The notes under the pieces: model-generated
Database searches by the model: none
Told to the model about the DNA's origin: nothing
The model's input: the letters and a program-made list of their open reading frames with translations, nothing else
Translations under genes and position numbers: made by a program
Assembly (NCBI GenBank): GCA_025360285.1
Contig: JANYCM010000334.1
Location: 1-6,573 of the forward strand
Length of the DNA stretch: 6,573 nucleotides
Direction of reading: 5' to 3'
Origin: Sphingomonadales bacterium
GTDB taxonomy: Bacteria; Pseudomonadota; Alphaproteobacteria; Sphingomonadales; Sphingomonadaceae
In this document: one piece after another, positions 1-5,692 of the stretch
How positions within the stretch are numbered: position 1 is the first letter of the stretch
Layout of the letters: each line of letters starts with the position of its first letter

Positions 1-208
1 GGCCGGTGGAGGGCGATGAGAAACAGGGGGCCGGAGCCGGGGCCGCGGCCGACAGCCCCGCCGTGCTGACGACGGCGGCCAGCAACGCCCGCGACAATGC
101 GGGCCCGGCCGGCCCCGATTCGGGCGCTGAGTTGACGGCCAGCAACGACGCCCCGACCCTTGTTCACACTGCCGGCGACGCCCAAGAGGCCGGTGGTGAA
201 AAACGGCC

Positions 209-231
209 GAAACAGGAAAATAAGGAAAATA
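209..231 (-). repeat. 23-bp AT-rich dispersed repeat, copy 1
   Basis: The + strand begins GAAACAGGAAAATAAGG and continues to 231. It is identical over 23 bases to 5626-5648, about 5.4 kb away. Similarity continues more weakly on both sides (CCGG-type sequence on one side; GGCCG/GTGCT then an A run on the other). The AT-rich block stands out in very GC-rich surroundings. It is drawn on the minus strand because copy 2 sits, T-rich strand down, just behind a minus-strand terminator hairpin. Here the minus strand ahead of it has only a weak GGCG-CTT-CGCC hairpin. The repeat is seen directly; its role is unknown. Confidence 0.7.
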
Positions 232-374
232 GCCCCGGCGAAGCGCCCCGCCATGAACCTGTAGACGACGATGCAGCCGGCGATACTGATCAAGGCCGCG
301 ACCATTTTGATCATGGCCCTTACGGCGGCGCAGGCGGCGGCGTCTTCACCCGCATCGATGCCGGATCATACCGT

Positions 375-423
375 CGGTCACAACCCCCGGTTGCGCGCGC
401 GGTTTCGCCCAACCCCGGTCACA
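375..423 (+). repeat. Short repeated CGGTCACA motif upstream of the glycosyltransferase gene
   Basis: CGGTCACA occurs at 375-382 and 416-423, 41 bp apart start to start. Related AACCCCCGG and AACCCCGG blocks lie beside the copies (about 382-390 and 411-418), in opposite order relative to CGGTCACA. The pair sits 25-73 bp upstream of the ATG at 448, where a promoter or operator would be expected. I see no clear -35/-10 pair. A binding site is possible, but the copies are short and chance is not excluded. Confidence 0.25.
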
Positions 424-447
424 TTGTGCGCGTAAGGCGACTGCCAG

Positions 448-1650
448 ATGGTCAAGGATGATCCCGTGGCAACCGCTTTCCGGCTTCCCGAATTTGATGA
501 AACCCCGGTGGCGGCGCCGCGGCGTCCGCTGCGCATCGCCTTGTTTTCGGGCAATTACAATTATGTCCGCGATGGCGCCAACCAGGCGCTGAACCGGCTG
601 GTCAGCTATTTTGAAGCCCAGGGCTGCACCGTTCGCGTCTATTCGCCGACCAGCGATACGCCGGCGTTCCCGCCCGCCGGCACGTTGATCTCGGTGCCGT
701 CGGTGGCCATTCCCGGCCGCGCCGAATATCGCATTGCGCGCGGCCTGACCCCGGCGCTGAAACGCGATATCAAGGATTTTGGCCCTGATATCATCCATTT
801 GTCGGCGCCCGATCCGCTCGGCCATTCGGCCAAGAAACTGGCGCGGGCGCTGGGGGTGCCGGTGGTGGCCTCGGTCCATACCCGCTTTGAAACCTATTTC
901 GAATATTATGGCGTCGGCTGGGTGCGCCGCGCCGTCGAACGCGTGCTGGCGCGCTTTTATGCCGGGCTGGACGAAGTTTTCGTCACTTCGGCGGGCTTTG
1001 GCGAGGTGCTGCGCCAGCAAGGCCTGATCGATCATGCCGCGGTGTGGAGCCGCGGCGTCGACAAGGCGCGCTTCAACCCGCAGCGGCGATCACTGGCCTG
1101 GCGGCGCGGGCTGGGCATTGCCGATGACGATGTCGTCATCGCCTTCATCGGCCGGCTGGTGCTGGAAAAGGGCCTCGATACCGTTGCCGCCGCTGTTGCC
1201 GAGCTGCGCGCGCGCGGCGTGCCGCACAAATTGCTGGTGGTCGGCGATGGCCCGGCGCGGGCGCGGTTCGAGGCGCAGGTGCCCGGTGCCATCTTCACCG
1301 GCTTTCTGGGCGGTGACACGCTGGCGATGGCCTATGCCAGCGCCGACATGCTGCTCAACCCGTCGATCACCGAAACCTTTGGCAATATCAACCTGGAAGC
1401 CATGGCGAGCGCCATTCCGGTCGTTGCGGCGATTGCGACGGGCAGCAATTGCCTGATCGAGGATGGCGCCAACGGCCGGCTGGTCCCACATGACGATATC
1501 GCCGGCTTTGCCGATGCACTGGCCACCTATCTCACCAACCCGGCCGCGCGCGCCGCTGCCGGGGCGGCAGGCCTGGCACGGGCGCAAGGCTATGACTGGG
1601 ATGCCATCAACGAGGCCGTGCTGGCGCGCTATCACGAGATACTGGCATGA
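448..1650 (+). CDS. GT4-family (GT-B fold) glycosyltransferase
   Basis: Predicted cytoplasmic or membrane-associated retaining glycosyltransferase that moves a sugar from a nucleotide-sugar donor to a lipid or glycan acceptor. At 400 aa it has normal family length. The N-terminal Rossmann-like domain starts near residue 28 (LRIALFSGNY) with GANQALNRL at 43-51. HTRFETYFEYYG (144-155) resembles the acceptor-side loop of MgtA/SqdX-like enzymes. The C-terminal donor domain has GRLVLEKGLD (235-244; R236 and K241 are the usual phosphate contacts), GDGP (266-269) and the EX7E motif E309-E317. The ATG at 448 has TAAGG at 433-437, 10 nt upstream. A GTG at residue 7 (466), behind AAGGA, is a plausible alternative start, since residues 1-27 look unconserved. 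It is followed by about 70 bp and then ssrA, so it is probably transcribed alone or with a left-hand gene. Donor and acceptor cannot be told from sequence; the MgtA/SqdX resemblance is a family-level guess. Confidence 0.9.
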   Translation: MVKDDPVATAFRLPEFDETPVAAPRRPLRIALFSGNYNYVRDGANQALNRLVSYFEAQGCTVRVYSPTSDTPAFPPAGTLISVPSVAIPGRAEYRIARGLTPALKRDIKDFGPDIIHLSAPDPLGHSAKKLARALGVPVVASVHTRFETYFEYYGVGWVRRAVERVLARFYAGLDEVFVTSAGFGEVLRQQGLIDHAAVWSRGVDKARFNPQRRSLAWRRGLGIADDDVVIAFIGRLVLEKGLDTVAAAVAELRARGVPHKLLVVGDGPARARFEAQVPGAIFTGFLGGDTLAMAYASADMLLNPSITETFGNINLEAMASAIPVVAAIATGSNCLIEDGANGRLVPHDDIAGFADALATYLTNPAARAAAGAAGLARAQGYDWDAINEAVLARYHEILA

Positions 1651-1682
1651 AATTCCAGGCGCGTAACGGAAATCGGCCACCC

Positions 1683-1711
1683 TTGCTGCGCACCGGGCAA
1701 GGGCCTATATG
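1683..1711 (+). promoter_or_regulatory. Candidate sigma-70-type promoter of ssrA
   Basis: TTGCTG (1683-1688) and TATATG (1706-1711) are separated by 17 bp, the ideal spacing for a housekeeping promoter. Transcription would begin around 1717-1720, just before the first stem-loop of the tmRNA precursor. The spacing and position support it. The -10 is not a perfect TATAAT, which is usual for GC-rich alphaproteobacteria. Confidence 0.55.
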
Positions 1712-1719
1712 AGGCAGGT

Positions 1720-1802
1720 CGGGCTTCGGCCCGTCTATGGCGATAAAAGGCGTCGTGTAATAGATGCAGCGGACCCGGGGGCAGTACCCGGCGGCTCCAC
1801 CA
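1720..1802 (+). ncRNA. ssrA: tmRNA acceptor piece (tRNA-like 3' half)
   Basis: It starts near a 5-bp hairpin with a UUCG tetraloop (CGGGC 1720-1724 with GCCCG 1729-1733) and ends with ACCA at 1799-1802, where alanine is attached. The T arm is a 5-bp stem, CCGGG 1775-1779 with CCCGG 1787-1791, closing the 7-nt loop GGCAGTA (1780-1786). That loop lacks the usual TTC start, a feature I recall for alphaproteobacterial two-piece tmRNAs. The CCA is encoded. The mature 5' end is not visible from sequence. Confidence 0.85.
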
Positions 1803-1830
1803 TCAGACCCCCGGTTGTCGCGGGTTGTGC
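1803..1830 (+). other. Spacer removed during tmRNA maturation
   Basis: These 28 nt lie between the encoded ACCA of the acceptor half and the GGGGCCG that opens the coding half. In this gene form the segment is cut out, with RNase P expected to make the 5' end at 1831 and 3' processing freeing the CCA. It can form a small hairpin (CCCG 1810-1813 with CGGG 1821-1824). Its boundaries follow from the acceptor-stem pairing; the nucleases are inferred from known tmRNA maturation. Confidence 0.75.
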
Positions 1831-1917
1831 GGGGCCGAACCAGGATCGACGTGTGTTGAAAGACGAGAGTTTTTGCCCGGCATGAATAAGCCGTTAAATG
1901 TTTCAAAACACCTAAAT

Positions 1918-1953
1918 GCCAACGACAACGAGGCATTCGCAATCGCAGCGTAA
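1918..1953 (+). other. ssrA: tmRNA tag-peptide reading frame (ANDNEAFAIAA-stop)
   Basis: GCC at 1918 is the likely resume codon, preceded by the CCTAAAT context typical of tmRNA. The frame reads A-N-D-N-E-A-F-A-I-A-A followed by TAA at 1951-1953. With the alanine carried by the tmRNA, the tag would be 12 residues. The hydrophobic-Ala-Ala end is the ClpX recognition signal, and the Asn/Asp-rich N-terminal part is the region SspB binds in other bacteria. It is shorter than the Caulobacter tag as I recall it (about 15 residues). Confidence 0.92.
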
Positions 1954-1993
1954 CACAAGGTCCTCACGGACTTAGTTACACTGGCCGAAAGCG

Positions 1994-2066
1994 CGGGACG
2001 GGCCGCCCCGGGCAACAGAAGCGGAAACCGGCGGTTAGGGGAGCCCCGAGCAACAGAATGCTCCCC
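1994..2066 (+). other. Two tandem look-alike H-type pseudoknots at the 3' end of the tmRNA coding half
   Basis: First knot: CGGG 1994-1997 pairs with CCCG 2007-2010, and CCGC 2003-2006 pairs with GCGG 2021-2024. Second knot: GGG 2038-2040 pairs with CCC 2045-2047, and GAGC 2041-2044 pairs with GCTC 2060-2063. Each has nearly the same crossing loop, GCAACAGAA (2012-2020 and 2050-2058). The repeated loop and shared layout argue for real structure and for the coding half extending to at least about 2063. Pairings were made by eye. Confidence 0.6.
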
Positions 2067-2070
2067 ATTT
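2038..2070 (+). terminator. Possible ssrA transcription terminator overlapping the last pseudoknot
   Basis: GGGGAGC (2038-2044) and GCTCCCC (2060-2066) form a perfect 7-bp stem with a 15-nt loop. A short T-rich tail (ATTTT, 2067-2071) follows. This fold excludes the second pseudoknot, so it could act during transcription and the knot in the mature RNA. The T tract is short and the loop large, so termination strength is uncertain. Confidence 0.4.
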
Positions 2071-2086
2071 TCGCGAGAGGCTCCTG

Positions 2087-2233
2087 ATGCGCCTGCACCC
2101 GATGAATCAATGGTTTGGCCCCAAGAGTTTCGGCTGGGGCTGGACCCCGGTCACCTGGGAGGGCTGGGTCGTCGTGCTGGGCATTGTCGTCGTCATTGCG
2201 GCAATCGGCCACCGCTTCCGGCCCGCCAGTTAA
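2087..2233 (+). CDS. Small single-pass membrane protein (48 aa), function unknown
   Basis: This 48-codon ORF starts at ATG 2087 with GAGAGG at 2075-2080, a good ribosome binding site 6 nt upstream. It ends at TAA 2231-2233. An internal ATG at residue 6 lacks a comparable site. Residues 7-27 are rich in Trp and Gly (NQWFGPKSFGWGW, then PVTWEGW), followed by a hydrophobic helix (about 28-41, VVVLGIVVVIAAIG) and a short basic tail (HRFRPAS). This suggests a single inner-membrane helix with an amphipathic aromatic N-terminus. The GWGW...PVTWEGW pattern recalls short uncharacterised proteins seen in other bacteria; I cannot name a family. It starts about 20 nt after ssrA and stops 77 nt before sspB, so it could share transcription with either. 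Confidence 0.75.
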   Translation: MRLHPMNQWFGPKSFGWGWTPVTWEGWVVVLGIVVVIAAIGHRFRPAS

Positions 2234-2275
2234 GGCTGCCGGCTTGACCCGCCGCCCGCCCTGCGCCACTTGGGC

Positions 2276-2292
2276 GCCACTGTATATGTGGC
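2276..2292 (+). promoter_or_regulatory. Possible -10 region of the sspB operon within a small inverted repeat
   Basis: TATATG (2283-2288) matches the -10-like hexamer proposed for ssrA. It lies in the centre of an inverted repeat, GCCAC 2276-2280 with GTGGC 2288-2292. No good -35 is found 16-18 bp upstream, and TTGACC at 2244-2249 is 33 bp away, too far. Transcription would start about 15 nt before the sspB GTG. This is a weak call. Confidence 0.25.
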
Positions 2293-2310
2293 CAGCCAAG
2301 GTGGGCGAAC

Positions 2311-2777
2311 GTGACTGAAACGACCGCCGACAGCCTGATCCCCTATGACGAGATCGTCCAGGACGCGCTGCGCACTGTGGTGCGCCGCGTGCTGGATCGC
2401 ATCAACGCCGATGGGGGGTTGCCCGGTGCGCATCATTTCTACATCGCCTTTCGCACCCGCGTCGCCGGCGTCGATATCCCCAAACATCTGCGCGAACGCT
2501 ATCCCGATGAAATGACCATCGTCATCCAGCACCGTTATTGGGACCTGGCCATTGATGATGAAGGCTTCCAGATCGGGCTCAGCTTCAACCAGGTGCCCGC
2601 CAAGCTGCGCATCCCCTATGCGGCGATCACCGGCTTTGTCGATCCCGCGGTCAATTTCGCCCTGCAATTCGCCGCCAAGGATGGCGAAGGCAGCGCCGAA
2701 CCGGAGCCCGAACCCGAACCGCCGGCGCCGATCGAACCCGGCAGCAATGTCGTGACCCTCGACCGTTTCCGGAAGAA

Positions 2778-2781
<4 letters not shown>
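2311..2781 (+). CDS. sspB: SspB-family adaptor for ClpXP (alphaproteobacterial type)
   Basis: Cytoplasmic adaptor that binds ssrA-tagged proteins and tethers them to ClpX, speeding their degradation by ClpXP. At 156 aa it fits the family. Residues 9-121 form the substrate-binding domain, with recognisable blocks YDEIVQDALRTVVRRVL (12-28), HHFYIAFRT (41-49), VDIPKHLRERYPDEMTIVIQ (54-73) and the strand-rich segment FQIGLSFNQVPAKLRIPY (86-103). A Glu/Pro linker (about 126-145) leads to the C-terminal tail NVVTLDRFRKK (146-156), which fits the short ClpX-docking motif at SspB C-termini. The start is GTG 2311 with AAGGTGGG at 2298-2305. The stop overlaps the fumC start by 4 nt. It lies about 245 bp downstream of ssrA, the gene that makes the tag it recognises. 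The family call is confident; the role of the tail is inferred from E. coli and Caulobacter SspB. Confidence 0.92.
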
Positions 2782-4202
<1,421 letters not shown>

Positions 4203-4211
4203 GCGCTGGCG

Positions 4212-4871
4212 ATGACCGAATTCACCCGCCCCGCCGCCTCGCCGCCCCGCCGCGGTCTGATGTTCGTGCTGTCCTCGCCCTCGGGTGCCGGCAAGACCAC
4301 CCTGTCGCGCCGGCTGCTCGCCGAAGACGCCGGCATCACCCTGTCGGTATCGGCGACAACGCGTCCGCCGCGATCCAACGAAACCGAGGGCGTCGATTAT
4401 TATTTCGTCTCGTCCGCACAGTTCACCGACATGGTTGAAAGCGAAGCTCTGCTCGAATGGGCGCATGTTTTCGGTCATCGCTATGGCACGCCCCGCGCGC
4501 CGGTCGAAACCGCCCTTCACGCCGGCCGCGATGTGTTGTTCGACATTGACTGGCAGGGCACCCAGCAGCTTCAGCAGACCGATGCCGCCAGCGATCTGGT
4601 CCGGGTGTTCATCCTGCCGCCCGACCTTGTTGAACTCGAACGCCGCCTGACCACCCGCGCCACCGATGATCCTCAGGTCATCGCCGATCGCATGGCCCGC
4701 GCCCGGGACGAGATCAGCCATTGGGGCGAATATGACTATATCCTGATCAATGATGACGCCGAATCCTGCCTCGCCGAAATTCGCTCGATCCTTCACGCCG
4801 AACGCCTGCGCCGCAAACGCCAGCTCGGGCTTGCCGGCTTCGTCCGGTCGATGCTGGCGGCGGCGCCATGA
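4212..4871 (+). CDS. gmk: Guanylate kinase
   Basis: Phosphorylates GMP with ATP to give GDP, an essential step in guanine nucleotide synthesis and recycling; cytoplasmic. The 219 aa length is normal. The P-loop SPSGAGKT is at 22-29 (Lys28). The GMP-binding region has SVSATTRPPR (45-54), EGVDYYFV (59-66), the GHRYGTPRAPV segment (88-98) and DIDWQG (111-116). The lid and C-terminal part include ERRLTTRATDDPQVIADRM (143-161). The segment usually seen as PRPGE reads PRSNE here (53-57), a mild variation. The ATG at 4212 keeps a 16-residue leader before the first conserved strand; the ATG at residue 17 (4260) would cut too close to that strand. It sits 9 nt after fumC and overlaps the next gene by ATGA, so it is part of the same transcript. 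Confidence 0.97.
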   Translation: MTEFTRPAASPPRRGLMFVLSSPSGAGKTTLSRRLLAEDAGITLSVSATTRPPRSNETEGVDYYFVSSAQFTDMVESEALLEWAHVFGHRYGTPRAPVETALHAGRDVLFDIDWQGTQQLQQTDAASDLVRVFILPPDLVELERRLTTRATDDPQVIADRMARARDEISHWGEYDYILINDDAESCLAEIRSILHAERLRRKRQLGLAGFVRSMLAAAP

Positions 4872-5494
4872 AGCGCGCCCTGCTGATATCGCTGGTGTTG
4901 GGCACGCTGCCGCTGTCGGGGTGCGCCCATACCGCTGCGGCCAGAGCGCCGGAACCCTGGCAACATGCCATCCGCGAACCCGACCGCAAGCGCCTCGCGG
5001 GACTATGGTCGGCCTGGACCCGCTCGCTGGCCGAGGCTGGCAAGGCGGGCCGTGGTGCCGATATCGCCGGGCTGGGCGATGTGGCGGTGCCAGACGTTGC
5101 CAAGACAGCAGCTTTGCCTGCGCCCGGCGCCTATCGCTGCCGCGTCATCAAGCTGGGCCAGCATGAGGCGGCGAGCGCCACGACGATGACCAAGGCCTTT
5201 GCCATCAACGATTTTGCGCCCTGTTCGATCGCCCTGCTGGGCGGCCATTGGCAATTCGGACTTGCCGGGCCAACCCAAAGCCTCGCCGGCCGGCTCTATC
5301 CCAACGGCGATCATATGGTCTTTCTCGGCACCATGGCGCTCAACGGCGAAAGCGGCGTCATGGCCTATGGCAGCGACCCCGACCGCGATCAGGTCGGCGT
5401 ATTGCGGGCGATAGGCGCCAACCATTGGCGGCTGGAACTGCCCTGGCCGAAATGGCAGTCCAACCTCGACATCATTGAAATCATGCCGGGCTGA
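4868..5494 (+). CDS. Predicted DUF4893-type lipoprotein
   Basis: A 208-aa protein with a lipoprotein signal peptide: MKR, a hydrophobic stretch at 4-16, and the lipobox LSGC at 16-19. Cys19 would be lipidated; Ala at the next position favours the outer membrane. The mature part resembles DUF4893 as I recall it: PDRKRLAGLWSAW (38-50), YRCRVIKLG (89-97), GRLYPNGDHMVFLGTMAL (141-158), YGSDPDRDQVGVL (167-179) and WQSNLDIIEI (196-205). Cys91 and Cys119 could form a disulfide in the periplasm. No function is known to me and no catalytic motif is visible. The ATG overlaps the gmk stop (ATGA), making it the last gene of the sspB-fumC-gmk cluster. The family name rests on motif memory, not a search. 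Confidence 0.8.
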   Translation: MKRALLISLVLGTLPLSGCAHTAAARAPEPWQHAIREPDRKRLAGLWSAWTRSLAEAGKAGRGADIAGLGDVAVPDVAKTAALPAPGAYRCRVIKLGQHEAASATTMTKAFAINDFAPCSIALLGGHWQFGLAGPTQSLAGRLYPNGDHMVFLGTMALNGESGVMAYGSDPDRDQVGVLRAIGANHWRLELPWPKWQSNLDIIEIMPG

Positions 5495-5502
5495 GCGACG
5501 CC

Positions 5503-5539
5503 GGCCTGTCCTACAGCAACCAATTTGGTTATACAGGCC
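5503..5539 (+). terminator. Inverted repeat after the operon, possible terminator
   Basis: GGCCTGT (5503-5509) pairs with ACAGGCC (5533-5539), with an inner AACC/GGTT pairing (5518-5521 with 5527-5530). It begins 8 nt after the stop of the DUF4893 lipoprotein gene, the right place to end the + transcript. No T run follows, so it is not a standard intrinsic terminator. It may stop or protect the 3' end in another way. Confidence 0.35.
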
Positions 5540-5547
5540 CTGAGGCG

Positions 5548-5561
5548 GCTCTTTGACATTG
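5548..5561 (+). other. boxA-like motif (GCTCTTTGACATTG) in the convergent intergenic region
   Basis: The 14-mer resembles boxA antitermination elements that precede 16S rRNA genes (E. coli core TGCTCTTTAACA). There is no rRNA gene in the window. It also contains a TTGACA hexamer at 5553-5558 that would suit a -35, but no -10 follows at the right distance. It may be chance, a leader remnant or part of a small transcript. Confidence 0.2.
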
Positions 5562-5625
5562 CGAGGAACAATCAGTGCCGGGGCAGGGGCCTGCGCAAGC
5601 GCCGGCTGTTACGCGGAAAAGTGCT

Positions 5626-5648
5626 GAAACAGGAAAATAAGGAAAATA
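5626..5648 (-). repeat. 23-bp AT-rich dispersed repeat, copy 2
   Basis: Identical over 23 bases to 209-231. On the minus strand it is T-rich (TATTTTCCTTATTTTCC...) and begins 8 nt beyond the 12-bp terminator hairpin of the leftward gene, so here it may serve as the tail of that terminator. Flanking bases still show partial likeness to copy 1. Confidence 0.7.
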
Positions 5649-5684
5649 ACCCGGCTCCCGGAGGCAGTCAGCACTGCCTCCGGG
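5640..5684 (-). terminator. Intrinsic terminator of the minus-strand molybdopterin subunit gene
   Basis: A perfect 12-bp stem, CCCGGAGGCAGT (5657-5668) with ACTGCCTCCGGG (5673-5684), closes a 4-nt loop. It starts 8 nt past the stop codon of the leftward gene. Read on the minus strand, the stem is followed after a 7-nt gap by TTATTTTCC. The T tract is interrupted and slightly displaced, but stem strength and position are good. On the + strand no T run follows. Confidence 0.65.
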
Positions 5685-5692
5685 CCAGTCGA

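Larger units (their letters stand above)
1..447. other. Left flank with no confidently assigned gene
   Basis: I assign no gene here. A + strand frame is open from the left edge to 461, but it is low-complexity (Ala/Gly/Asp-rich). Its third-position G+C is high only to about 210 and drops sharply over 232-320, so it is probably not one gene. On the minus strand a frame opens at ATG 314-312, behind a TAAGG-like site, and runs off the left edge. Its first 27 codons have very GC-rich third positions and would encode a hydrophobic N-terminus (MIKMVAALISIAGC...). Beyond the 23-bp repeat at 209-231 the translation turns Gly/Arg-rich and loses that codon signature. A second minus frame (about 180 to the edge) has a signal-peptide-like stretch (LLAAVVSTAGLSAAAPAPAP). 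Either could be the start of a leftward gene, but neither is convincing. Confidence 0.5.
1720..2066 (+). ncRNA. ssrA: Transfer-messenger RNA, circularly permuted two-piece (alphaproteobacterial) type
   Basis: tmRNA rescues ribosomes stalled on broken mRNAs. Charged with alanine, it enters the A site with SmpB, then templates a C-terminal degradation tag. The halves are in reversed order: an acceptor half ending in ACCA at 1799-1802 comes first, then a 28-nt spacer, then a coding half starting GGGGCCG at 1831. The acceptor-stem strands GGGGCCG (1831-1837) and CGGCTCC (1792-1798) pair over 7 bp with one G-U. Other hallmarks are the T arm (1775-1791), the tag frame (1918-1953), a hairpin after it (GTCC 1960-1963 with GGAC 1968-1971), a possible helix 2 (GACG 1862-1865 with CGTC 1751-1754) and two H-type pseudoknots at 1994-2066. 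The arrangement matches the known alphaproteobacterial form, in which the precursor is cut into two RNAs that stay paired. The exact 5' and 3' ends are estimates. Confidence 0.95.

Noticed and set aside
6..461. 151-codon + strand frame ahead of the glycosyltransferase
   Set aside because: It is low-complexity (Ala/Gly/Asp-rich), its third-position G+C collapses after about 230, it crosses the AT-rich repeat and overlaps the real gene start, and it matches no family I recognise.
346..1035. 229-codon minus frame opposite the glycosyltransferase
   Set aside because: It is antisense to a gene with clear GT4 motifs. Its Arg/Gly/His-rich translation is typical of a shadow frame in GC-rich DNA.
1831..1860. 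A conventional tRNA gene near the CCA-ending segment
   Set aside because: The T arm and acceptor strand at 1775-1802 are followed, not preceded, by the matching 5' strand. There is also a tag frame, so this is permuted tmRNA rather than tRNA.
2244..2288. TTGACC (2244-2249) as a -35 for TATATG (2283-2288)
   Set aside because: The 33-bp gap is far beyond the 16-18 bp needed, so these cannot be one promoter.
1607..2299. Minus-strand frames across the ssrA region
   Set aside because: They lie over the tmRNA and the small + gene, whose RNA and protein hallmarks explain the sequence. The translations have no recognisable domain.
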